From contig NZ_LR217715.1 in NCBI RefSeq assembly GCF_900698935.1, positions 434,001 through 498,000 on the forward strand: a stretch of DNA of 64,000 nt. The letters run 5' to 3'. The notes beneath the pieces were generated by a model. It was given only the letters and a program-made list of their open reading frames with translations. It ran no database searches and had not been told where the DNA came from. The position numbers were made by a program, and so were the translations under genes. Positions 1-7,975 of the stretch are shown one piece after another (within the stretch, counting starts at the first letter, position 1; the number at the start of each line of letters is the position of its first letter). This stretch comes from Erwinia_E haradaeae_D (GTDB lineage: Bacteria > Pseudomonadota > Gammaproteobacteria > Enterobacterales > Enterobacteriaceae).

Positions 1-1
1 A

Positions 2-706
2 GCCAGACAAGAAGATCTTCATTTTCTCTTATTGTTTTGTGTAGCATCTCTAGTTTTTGCAGTAACTTTATTGGTTGTCTTTATTGAACGTGGACATAGA
101 CGCATTATCGTACATTACGCGAAACGCCAACAAGGTAGACGAATATATGCAGCACATCACACACATTTACCCCTGAAAGTTAATATGTCTGGAGTCATTC
201 CTGCAATCTTTGCTTCGAGCTTGATTTTACTACCAGCAACGATTACCTCATGGTTTGGAGGCGAAAAGAATTTAGGCTGGTTAACAACCATTTCTCTCTC
301 ACTACAACCCGGTCAGCCATGTTATGTGATATTATATACCATAGCAATTATGTTTTTTTCTTTTTTTTATACTTCCTTGATTTTTAATCCACGTGAAACA
401 GCAGATAATCTTAAAAAATGTGGTGCATTTATTTTAGGTATTCGTCCAGGAGAACACACAGCGAAATATATTAATAAAGTTATGACTCGACTGACATTCA
501 TTGGTGCTTTATATATTACCTTTATTTGTCTGATCCCAGAGTTTTTACGTAACGCAATGAACGTTCCATTTTATTTTGGTGGTACATCCTTGCTTATTGT
601 AGTGGTTGTGATCATCGATTTTATATCACAGGTACAAATTTTATTAATGTCAAGCCAATATGAGTCTGTTTTACATAAAGCAAATTTAAAAAATTATAGT
701 CGTTAA
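2..706 (+). CDS. secY: SecY preprotein translocase subunit, C-terminal part (cut by window edge)
   Basis: SecY is the channel-forming inner-membrane subunit of the SecYEG translocon. The reading frame is open from the first bases of the window, so the N-terminal half lies outside it. The visible 234 residues correspond to about residues 210-443 of the E. coli protein and hold the last transmembrane segments. Recognisable stretches are the cytoplasmic loop YAKRQQGRR, the following segment PLKVNMSGVIPAIFA, the loop NPRETADNLKK and the terminal SSQYESVLHKANLK. It is followed at once by rpmJ, the spc-operon order of enterobacteria. The identification rests on near end-to-end similarity to E. coli SecY and is secure. 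Confidence 0.97.
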   Translation, partial: ARQEDLHFLLLFCVASLVFAVTLLVVFIERGHRRIIVHYAKRQQGRRIYAAHHTHLPLKVNMSGVIPAIFASSLILLPATITSWFGGEKNLGWLTTISLSLQPGQPCYVILYTIAIMFFSFFYTSLIFNPRETADNLKKCGAFILGIRPGEHTAKYINKVMTRLTFIGALYITFICLIPEFLRNAMNVPFYFGGTSLLIVVVVIIDFISQVQILLMSSQYESVLHKANLKNYSR

Positions 707-717
707 TGGAGAGAAAA

Positions 718-834
718 GTGAAAGTGTGTGCTTCTGTAAGAAGATTATGTCGTAGTTGTAAGATTGTTCGTAGAAAAGGTGTGGTACGAGTAATTTGTAG
801 TACGGATCCAAAACATAAGCAGAGACAAGGTTAA
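718..834 (+). CDS. rpmJ: 50S ribosomal protein L36 (RpmJ), 38 aa
   Basis: This is the small zinc-ribbon protein of the large ribosomal subunit and the last gene of the spc operon. I chose the GTG start at 718: it gives a 38-residue product beginning MKVCASVRRLC, the usual family length, and GGAGAG lies just upstream at 708-713. An ATG at 706 overlapping the secY stop is in frame but would add four residues. The zinc ligands Cys11, Cys14, Cys27 and His33 are present and the protein ends in KHKQRQG. Confidence 0.96.
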   Translation: MKVCASVRRLCRSCKIVRRKGVVRVICSTDPKHKQRQG

Positions 835-892
835 TGTAGCCTCATGATTCTGATTGGATTATATCGACTTTCATAGTCTGTGTATTGACTAT

Positions 893-981
893 GTACACTA
901 ATATGCAGTACCCTAAAAAGGCGTTTAAATATAAAGTGTATCACTACAGTACTATTTATCAAAATATAGGAGTGTATAGTG
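893..981 (+). promoter_or_regulatory. Alpha-operon leader with pseudoknot-like pairing at the rpsM start (S4 autoregulation site)
   Basis: In E. coli, ribosomal protein S4 represses the alpha operon by binding a pseudoknot around the rpsM ribosome-binding site. The same place here shows two interlocked pairings by eye: 893-899 (GTACACT) with 935-941 (AGTGTAT), and 907-911 (AGTAC) with 949-953 (GTACT), an H-type pseudoknot order. The segment around the GTG start, AGGAGTGTATAGTGGCCCG, and the next bases closely resemble the E. coli leader. S4 itself is encoded in this operon. The pairings were not folded by program and may differ in detail from the E. coli structure. Confidence 0.6.
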
Positions 982-1335
982 GCCCGTATAGCAGGGATTA
1001 ACATTCCTGATCATAAACACACCGTCATCGCATTAACTGCGATATTCGGTATTGGCAAAAGTCGTGCGCAGTCGATCTGTGGGTTAACGGGTATAGCCGA
1101 AGAGGTTAAGATCAGTGATCTACCAGAAGAGCGTATGGATATGCTTCGCGATGCAGTTACAAAATTTGTTGTGGAAGGCGATCTACGTCGTGAAGTTACT
1201 CTCAGTATCAAACGTTTAATGGATCTTGGTTGTTATCGTGGATTACGACATCGTCGTGGTCTTCCGGTTCGCGGTCAACGTACTAAGACGAATGCTAGGA
1301 CACGTAAAGGTCCACGCAAGCCGATCAAGAAATAA
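979..1335 (+). CDS. rpsM: 30S ribosomal protein S13
   Basis: S13 sits in the head of the small subunit and contacts tRNA and the large subunit. The product is 118 residues, the E. coli length, begins MARIAGINIPDHKH and ends in a basic tail (RTNARTRKG-type, here KTNARTRKGPRKPIKK). The start codon is GTG at 979 with AGGAG at 968-972. It is the first gene of the alpha operon, 144 bp after rpmJ, and this gap carries the presumed S4 control site. Confidence 0.98.
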   Translation: MARIAGINIPDHKHTVIALTAIFGIGKSRAQSICGLTGIAEEVKISDLPEERMDMLRDAVTKFVVEGDLRREVTLSIKRLMDLGCYRGLRHRRGLPVRGQRTKTNARTRKGPRKPIKK

Positions 1336-1351
1336 TTTGGATGGTTAAATA

Positions 1352-1741
1352 ATGGTAAAGGCACCAATTCGTTCACGTAAGCGCGTAAAAAGACAATTTT
1401 CTGATGGTGTAGCTCACATTCATGCATCTTTTAATAACACTATCGTGACAATTACTGATCGTCAGGGCAATGCATTAGGTTGGGCGACTGCTGGAGGATC
1501 AGGTTTCCGTGGGTCTCGTAAATCTACTCCATTTGCTGCACAAGTTGCTGCAGAGCATTGTGCCGAATCTGTAAAAGATTATGGTATTAAAAACTTGGAA
1601 GTAATGGTAAAAGGTCCTGGTCCAGGTCGCGAGTCAACTATTCGTGCGTTAAATGCTGCTGGTTTCCGTATTACGAATATTACAGATGTGACTCCAATCC
1701 CACATAATGGTTGTCGTCCACCTAAAAAACGTCGTGTATAA
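1352..1741 (+). CDS. rpsK: 30S ribosomal protein S11
   Basis: S11 forms part of the platform of the small subunit near the mRNA exit path. The 129-residue product has the family hallmarks HIHASFNNTIVTITD, the glycine-rich GPGPGRES segment and the C-terminal PHNGCRPPKKRRV. The gene starts 16 bp after rpsM and is surely cotranscribed with it. Confidence 0.98.
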   Translation: MVKAPIRSRKRVKRQFSDGVAHIHASFNNTIVTITDRQGNALGWATAGGSGFRGSRKSTPFAAQVAAEHCAESVKDYGIKNLEVMVKGPGPGRESTIRALNAAGFRITNITDVTPIPHNGCRPPKKRRV

Positions 1742-1773
1742 TATCTCGTTGTTGAGGAATCTTAGGGAAAAAT

Positions 1774-2394
1774 ATGGCAAGATATTTGGGACCAACACTA
1801 AAAATAAGTCGTCGTGAAGGCACAGATCTATTTCTTAAGTCTGGCGTTCGTGCAATCGATACTAAATGTAATCTAGAGAAATTGCCTGGTCAGCACGGAG
1901 CGCGTAAGATGCGTCTATCTGATTATGGTGTTCAATTACGAGAAAAACAGAAAGTGCGTCGTATGTATGGAATATTAGAGAATCAATTTCATAATTATTA
2001 CACCAAAGCAGCGCGCTTAAGAGGTAATACAGGGGATAATTTGCTATCATTACTAGAAGGGCGCCTGGATAATGTAGTATATCGTATGGGTTTCGGTGCT
2101 ACACGTGCAGAAGCACGTCAGTTAGTGAGCCATAAATCTATTATGGTAAATCGTCGAGTAGTTAATATTGCTTCTTACCAGGTAACGTTAAATGATGTTA
2201 TCAGTATTAGAGAAAGAGCAAAAAAACAATCTCGTGTACAAGCTGCTTTAGAGTTAGCCAATCAGCGTGAACATCCAACGTGGTTAACTGTGGATGTTGA
2301 TAAAATGGAAGGAATATTTAAATATGTTCCTGGACGCACTGACCTTACTGCAGATATTAATGAACACCTGATCGTCGAGCTTTACTCTAAATAA
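1774..2394 (+). CDS. rpsD: 30S ribosomal protein S4, alpha-operon autoregulator
   Basis: S4 is a primary 16S rRNA binding protein that nucleates small-subunit assembly; in E. coli it also represses translation of this operon. The product is 206 residues and starts MARYLGPTLKISRREGTDLF. The S4 RNA-binding domain is visible around residues 95-155 (LDNVVYRMGFGATRAEARQ). The gene follows rpsK by 32 bp. Its survival fits the conserved leader seen upstream of rpsM. Confidence 0.98.
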   Translation: MARYLGPTLKISRREGTDLFLKSGVRAIDTKCNLEKLPGQHGARKMRLSDYGVQLREKQKVRRMYGILENQFHNYYTKAARLRGNTGDNLLSLLEGRLDNVVYRMGFGATRAEARQLVSHKSIMVNRRVVNIASYQVTLNDVISIRERAKKQSRVQAALELANQREHPTWLTVDVDKMEGIFKYVPGRTDLTADINEHLIVELYSK

Positions 2395-2416
2395 GTAGTA
2401 TTCAGGAGAGGACATC

Positions 2417-3418
2417 ATGCAGGGTTCTGTTACCAAATTCTTAAAACCGCGCTTAGTGGATATTGATCAAATAAGTTCGAGATGTGCAAAAGTGACTCTT
2501 GAACCTTTAGAGCGTGGTTTCGGCCATACTCTCGGCAACGCATTACGCCGCATTTTATTATCATCTATGCCAGGTTGTGCGGTCACTGAGGTTGAGATTG
2601 ATGGTGTGTTACATGAGTATAGCACTACAGAGGGAGTCAAAGAGGATATTCTAGAAATTTTACTGAATATAAAAGGGTTAGCAATTGTGCTTTATGGAAA
2701 AGACGAAGTCACTCTTTCTTTGTATAAATCTGGTGTTGGACCTGTTATAGCAGGGGATATTACTCATAATTCTGATGTTGAAATTGTTCAAAAAACACAT
2801 GTACTCTGTAATCTAACAAACGAAAACGCTAGTATTAGTATGCGTATGAAAGTGCAACGTGGTCGCGGTTATGTGCCAGCTTCTTCAAGAATGAATTCTG
2901 TATTAGATGAGCGCGCAGTGGGTAGATTGTTAATTGACGCTTGCTACAGCCCTATAGAACGCATCTCCTATAACGTAGAGTCAGCGCGTGTAGAACAAAG
3001 GACGGATTTAGACAAGTTGGTAATAGAGATTGAAACCAATGGAACGATTGATCCTGAAGAGGCTATACGCAGGGCAGCGACGATTTTGTCAGAACAATTA
3101 GAAGCGTTCATTGACTTAAGGGATGTGCGCCAGCCGGAAATTAAAGAAGAAAAACCAGAATTTGATCCAATTTTATTGCGTCCAGTTGATGATCTAGAAT
3201 TAACCGTTCGCTCTGCTAACTGTCTTAAGGCAGAAGCGATTCACTATATTGGTGATCTAGTGCAGCGCACTGAGGTAGAACTTCTTAAGACACCAAATCT
3301 GGGTAAAAAATCTCTTACTGAGATTAAAGATGTACTAGCTGCTCGCAGCTTATCCCTTGGAATGCGCTTAGAAAATTGGCCGCCAGCCTTAATTATCAAT
3401 AACCTGATAGCAGGTTAA
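2417..3418 (+). CDS. rpoA: DNA-directed RNA polymerase subunit alpha
   Basis: Alpha dimerises to nucleate RNA polymerase assembly and its C-terminal domain touches UP elements and activators. The product is 333 residues against 329 in E. coli. The N-terminal assembly domain (GFGHTLGNALRRILLSSMPG) and the C-terminal DNA-binding domain (RSANCLKAE, then NLGKKSLTEIKD) are both intact. The end differs from E. coli: after ENWPPA the protein runs on as LIINNLIAG. A strong site AGGAGAGGA precedes the ATG, and the gene starts 22 bp after rpsD. Confidence 0.98.
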   Translation: MQGSVTKFLKPRLVDIDQISSRCAKVTLEPLERGFGHTLGNALRRILLSSMPGCAVTEVEIDGVLHEYSTTEGVKEDILEILLNIKGLAIVLYGKDEVTLSLYKSGVGPVIAGDITHNSDVEIVQKTHVLCNLTNENASISMRMKVQRGRGYVPASSRMNSVLDERAVGRLLIDACYSPIERISYNVESARVEQRTDLDKLVIEIETNGTIDPEEAIRRAATILSEQLEAFIDLRDVRQPEIKEEKPEFDPILLRPVDDLELTVRSANCLKAEAIHYIGDLVQRTEVELLKTPNLGKKSLTEIKDVLAARSLSLGMRLENWPPALIINNLIAG

Positions 3419-3442
3419 GCTTTTACTGAGAAGGAGAGGTGT

Positions 3443-3814
3443 ATGCGACATCGTAAGATCGGTCGCCAACTAAATCGCAATAGCAGCCATCGTCAGGCGC
3501 TGTTCCGTAATATCGCTATCTCTTTAGTGCGCTATGAGCTAATTAAGACAACCTTGCCAAAAGCGAAAGAGTTACGTCGTATTATTGAGCCATTAATTAC
3601 ACTTTCGAAGATCGATAGTGTAGCTAATCGTCGTCTAGTATTTTCTCGTATTCGCAACCACGAAGCTGTAGCAAAATTATTTACTAAACTTGGCCCAAAA
3701 TTTATAGATCGCCAAGGTGGTTATACGCAAATATTGAAATGCGGTTTTCGATTGGGTGATAACGCTCCAATGGTCTATATGAAGTTAATTGATCGTACAG
3801 AAATTAAAGAATAA
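3443..3814 (+). CDS. rplQ: 50S ribosomal protein L17
   Basis: L17 lies close to the polypeptide exit of the large subunit. The product has 123 residues and starts MRHRKIGRQLNRNSSHRQ, the signature of the family; the KELRRIIEPLITL helix is also conserved. It is the last gene of the alpha operon, 24 bp after rpoA, with AAGGAGAGG before the ATG. Confidence 0.98.
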   Translation: MRHRKIGRQLNRNSSHRQALFRNIAISLVRYELIKTTLPKAKELRRIIEPLITLSKIDSVANRRLVFSRIRNHEAVAKLFTKLGPKFIDRQGGYTQILKCGFRLGDNAPMVYMKLIDRTEIKE

Positions 3815-3860
3815 CAAGCTATCTGTATCTCTCATACCATGTATTTTCTTTTTACATACA

Positions 3861-3878
3861 GCATAGATTTATCTATGC
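3861..3878 (+). terminator. Possible terminator hairpin after rplQ
   Basis: A 7-bp perfect stem, GCATAGA (3861-3867) and TCTATGC (3872-3878), with a TTTA loop lies 46 bp after the rplQ stop, where the alpha operon should end. No clear T-tract follows, so intrinsic termination is only suggested. Confidence 0.35.
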
Positions 3879-3997
3879 GCTTGAGTGGATTTTGATACAT
3901 GGGATTTTATGATGTTGGGTTCATTAAAATATAATATATAATAAGAGATTATTACCGATAAGATTAACTTTTTCTATGAATAATTGAGTATATTTTA

Positions 3998-4336
3998 ATG
4001 ATGGATAATAGATTAGAGAGTCCTGATATCATAGAACGTGACTCACATGGTTACTTAATGTTCTTTGAGAATTGGAACGAGGATGTCGCTAAAGTACTCG
4101 CTAAAGAAGAAGATATTAAACTAAGTCTTGAACATTGGGAGGTTGTGTATATTGTACGTAACTTCTATCTAGAATTTAATTTTTCACCCACAATCCGCAT
4201 GTTAGTAAAGGTCATAGAACAAAAGCACGGAAAAAAATGTGGAAATAGTCGCTACCTCTTTCGTCTTTTTCCCAAAGGTCCAGCTAAACAAGCCACTAAA
4301 ATTGCTGGGCTGCCAAAGCCCGTGCAATGTCTTTAG
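3998..4336 (+). CDS. tusE: TusE sulfur-relay protein (DsrC family)
   Basis: TusE receives sulfur from the TusBCD complex and passes it to MnmA for 2-thiolation of the tRNA wobble uridine. The product is 112 residues against 109 in E. coli. The family C-terminus is intact (KIAGLPKPVQCL): the reactive cysteine is the penultimate residue, Cys111. The segment YYIVRNFYLEF-like (here VVYIVRNFYLEFNFSPTIRMLVK) is also typical. Two ATG codons in a row, 3998 and 4001, could start it. Its partners TusBCD and MnmA are not in the window. Confidence 0.93.
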   Translation: MMDNRLESPDIIERDSHGYLMFFENWNEDVAKVLAKEEDIKLSLEHWEVVYIVRNFYLEFNFSPTIRMLVKVIEQKHGKKCGNSRYLFRLFPKGPAKQATKIAGLPKPVQCL

Positions 4337-5435
4337 ATATTTACGTGTTACTATATTATTTACTCATGATTCATCCAGTGGTTTGACTGGAGAGAATACA
4401 CTGAAAAACCGCTATAATCACATCATAATCATCATTATTAATTTTCTACGGTCACTGACCGTAAAAAGTATTTATTTTCTCACTATAAATCATAATAGGG
4501 CATATATTTAGCATTATGAGCATTAAAATGATTAGACTATATTAGTTTGTATTTTAATTACCGATTATCATATAGCTTTAATATATAGTGTATATGATTA
4601 TCTAAGCGTTTTTCTTATCATCGCATATAAGATATAACAGTTATATATATAATATCTTCCGCTATTTATATATTTAGACGTCTTGAAAAGTTCTGACTGA
4701 GACTCTGGAGTTTATGCAAATATTTAAATCATAAAAGAGTTTTTACATGACATGTATTTCACTCAGTGTCTTAAAATATTTATAGTGCATTGCGCTACAT
4801 TATGTTTGGTTTGATAGTGCATATCGGTCATCATACCTATATTTTATATAGGCGCTATCAATTTTAAAAGGGCTAAATATTTAAGCTATTCTGATGTACA
4901 ATGTTTTTTTGAAAAGATTCATTAATATTTTTTTAGATACTTACAAAGTATTAGATAGCTAATATGAGCGTTTTTATATCTTTTTTATCTACATTCTCTC
5001 GATCCACCTATAATGAAATGCGTAATAAATGGACTGTGAGTGCTTTTATGAGAGTGTAACTGCTTGCACAGAGCGTAGGTTAACTATAATACAACATAAG
5101 AAATTAAACGATCAAACTATCTATTATAGTTAGCATATAGCTAGCATCGCATAGCTCTTGGATAAGAATCGAATGATAATTTACATAAATTCTAATATTA
5201 TATAGTATCAGTCAAGCTAGCGTTTGGGATGAGTGTCTATGGTGCAGTGTGGGCTATATTTTATGGGCGACACTTTTGGGCTTTAGTATATCGCTGCAAG
5301 AATATTATTCTTTCATATAGTAACTAGATGATGGTTGTAGTATCTAAATTTCGTTGATTTAATTTTATCCGATAAACAATATTTTATTGGTTGTTTAACA
5401 ATACCAACCTGATTTTGAGTATGGAGTTATTACAA
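4337..5435. other. Spacer between tusE and hldE, no gene seen
   Basis: About 1.1 kb of AT-rich DNA with stops in all frames. It holds two perfect short hairpins near tusE: 4374-4379 with 4386-4391 (TCCAGT/ACTGGA) and 4447-4453 with 4457-4463 (TACGGTC/GACCGTA). The first, 38 bp after the tusE stop, may help end its transcript. I see no RNA gene. Confidence 0.6.
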
Positions 5436-6872
5436 ATGAAATTTACCCTGCCAGACTTTACACATGCAAAGGTATTGATTGTAGGGGATATCATGTTGGA
5501 TCGTTATTGGTACGGCACCACTAATCGCATATCTCCCGAAGCCCCAGTTCCAATTGTAACCATGAATACCATAGAGGAATGCCCAGGTGGCGCGGCTAAT
5601 GTAGCTATGAATATAGCTACATTAGGCGCGCAATCTTATCTAGTTGGTCTAATTGGGACAGATGATGCTGCAGAGATCTTAGTGAATACTCTCAAGGGTT
5701 CTAGGGTGCAATGTAATTTAGTGGTTGCTTCAAATCATCCTACTATTATTAAACTGCGTATACTTGCGCGCAACCAGCAGTTGATCCGTCTAGATTTTGA
5801 GAAAACATTTTCCGCGGTTGATTCTGAAAGAATATACCACAGGATCCAGAAATTGTTACCAGAAGTAGATGTTTTGGTATTATCTGATTATGCTAAAGGA
5901 ACTTTAGTTCATGTTGAAACTATCATATCTTTGGCACGAAAAGCAAACATTTCAATATTAGTAGATCCAAAAGGAACAAATTTCTCTCATTATTATGGCG
6001 CTACTCTTTTGACGCCTACTTTGCATGAATTTGAAGCGGTAGTTGGAAAATGTTATAGTGAAGATGATATTATTGCAAGAGGTTTCGAATTAATAGACAA
6101 TCATGGATTGTCTGCATTATTAATTACACGATCCGAAAATGGCATGACGTTATTACAACCAGGAAAATCACCTTTTTACATGCCTACACAAGCACAAGAA
6201 GTCTTTGATGTAACTGGTGCAGGTGATACAGTTATAGGCGTTATCGCAAGCGCTTTGGCAGCCGGAAAGACACTGGAAGAAAGCTGTTTGATTGCTAATG
6301 TAGCTGCAGGTATAGTGGTTGGAAAAATTGGCACCTCAACCGTTTCTTCAGTGGAATTAGAGAGAATCGCCACAAATTTCTCAGAAATAGAATGCGGGGA
6401 AGTAAATGAAATTAAACTTCTTGCTTTAGTAAAAAAAGCTAGAAAATGTGGCGAGAAGATTGTGATGACCAATGGTGTCTTTGATATTTTGCATGCTGGT
6501 CATGTTTCGTATCTTGCTAATGCACGCAAATTAGGCGATCGATTGATCGTAGCGGTAAATAGTGATGCGTCGACTCGTAGGCTGAAAGGAACAATGCGGC
6601 CAATTAATTCTCTAATCAATCGCATAAAAGTTTTAAGTGCGCTTAAAACAGTAGATTGGGTTATTGGATTTGAAGAAAATACCCCACAGCGTATTATTCA
6701 GAAAGTGCTTCCTGATGTTTTAGTTAAAGGTGGTGATTATCAATATAATTCTGAAAGTATTTCAGGTAGCAAAGAGGTTTTAGAGCATGGTGGGGATGTC
6801 CGAGTATTAAATTTTGAAGAAGGTATGAGTACTACTAAAATTATTCAAGAGATTATTGCAGACTTCTGTTAA
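5436..6872 (+). CDS. hldE: Bifunctional D-beta-D-heptose 7-phosphate kinase / 1-phosphate adenylyltransferase
   Basis: HldE makes ADP-heptose for the LPS inner core: an N-terminal ribokinase-like kinase and a C-terminal nucleotidyltransferase. The product is 478 residues (E. coli 477). The kinase shows GDIMLDRYW near residue 20 and the catalytic GAGD motif at 261-264; the transferase shows TNGVFDILHAGH with HxGH at 353-356. I start at the ATG 5436 (MKFTLPDF) because it matches the E. coli start and has GGAG at 5423-5426; a longer in-frame start at 5391 has no such support. It stands alone between long spacers. Keeping both domains implies real heptose synthesis. Confidence 0.97.
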   Translation: MKFTLPDFTHAKVLIVGDIMLDRYWYGTTNRISPEAPVPIVTMNTIEECPGGAANVAMNIATLGAQSYLVGLIGTDDAAEILVNTLKGSRVQCNLVVASNHPTIIKLRILARNQQLIRLDFEKTFSAVDSERIYHRIQKLLPEVDVLVLSDYAKGTLVHVETIISLARKANISILVDPKGTNFSHYYGATLLTPTLHEFEAVVGKCYSEDDIIARGFELIDNHGLSALLITRSENGMTLLQPGKSPFYMPTQAQEVFDVTGAGDTVIGVIASALAAGKTLEESCLIANVAAGIVVGKIGTSTVSSVELERIATNFSEIECGEVNEIKLLALVKKARKCGEKIVMTNGVFDILHAGHVSYLANARKLGDRLIVAVNSDASTRRLKGTMRPINSLINRIKVLSALKTVDWVIGFEENTPQRIIQKVLPDVLVKGGDYQYNSESISGSKEVLEHGGDVRVLNFEEGMSTTKIIQEIIADFC

Positions 6873-7975
6873 TATTTATGATTGAGTCTATCCAAAAATA
6901 GAGATTCCTGTCATACTTTTTTTAAAAAATATGTTTCTGAGATTTATAAAATATCGGTGATAGATTGATTTGAACGTTTTTTATAAACGTGCGTGAATAT
7001 TATATTATAATTGTAATATTGCTAGGCTTATACTCTAAAGAGTATAGAATATTGTATGTAATGATTAATAGGTGATGCTAAAGCAGCGCTACTTGTCATC
7101 GGTATAAACGATACTGTGGGTTTAAATTAATATTTCAGTAAGCTTATATAATGATATGTTGGAGCAATGTAGTAGATAGGATCTTTGTGTTCACATGATA
7201 ACACTCCATACATACTTTTATAGATCATTAGGGATTTTAGTTTGTCATACAAATATTGTATTAATACTTATAGAGTACTTATAGCATTATGTGTACAATG
7301 GAAAATTGTATTTGAGATTACCCATGTCGTGTCTGTAAATACCAATTCACCATAGATTGCGTCATTATTTTATAATATATCATTGAAACTTATATCATAA
7401 ACACTAATTTGGATAAATATTTTCGAGTCCATTATAGTATATCTAATACTCAATATATAAACAGCGCACTAGAGTAAAAAACATCAATGGTGTTTACGAA
7501 AATGATAACATTACTTATATAGTAATCAAATATTTATGATGCAGAAAAGAGATAAGCTATTAAATTCATCGTGTATCTCTAGAATGCGCCATTAAAAAGT
7601 GTATACAATCAATACATCGTTTGTTAAGAGGGATGTCTATATATATAGAGTCTGAGTATGCTAGAGTTTTTAGTGTAGTAGACTGTATATTCAAAGTCAT
7701 ATTTTATCTTGTCATCAAATGACAGCTATGGATCCATCAGTAATGAACCGTTTCATACGCAATGAAGATAGAAATCTATACATGATGTAGGTACTATTTT
7801 TATGGTGCATTCTTGGGCTTAATGTATATAAGTAGCAATCTACTATTGATATGAACCGATATGTATATTATTGTGATCTTTATCTAGCTTCTTATCATAT
7901 TTTGAACTTTTAATATATTATTAAGCTGCTCTTAGCACAGTCTGTGTGACTTCTTTTATTAAAAAGGACTACATC
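6873..7975. other. Spacer between hldE and prlC, no gene seen
   Basis: About 1.1 kb of AT-rich, stop-rich sequence without a supported gene. A weak hairpin ACGTTT/AAACGT lies near 6973-6990. No RNA gene or repeat was recognised. Confidence 0.6.

Noticed and set aside
885..934. Promoter for the alpha operon from TTGACT at 885-890
   Set aside because: No acceptable -10 hexamer at 16-18 bp spacing; the segment is better explained by the leader structure.
4239..4511. 90-codon open frame overlapping the end of tusE
   Set aside because: It runs in another frame of tusE and continues into spacer; the tusE frame is clearly the real one.
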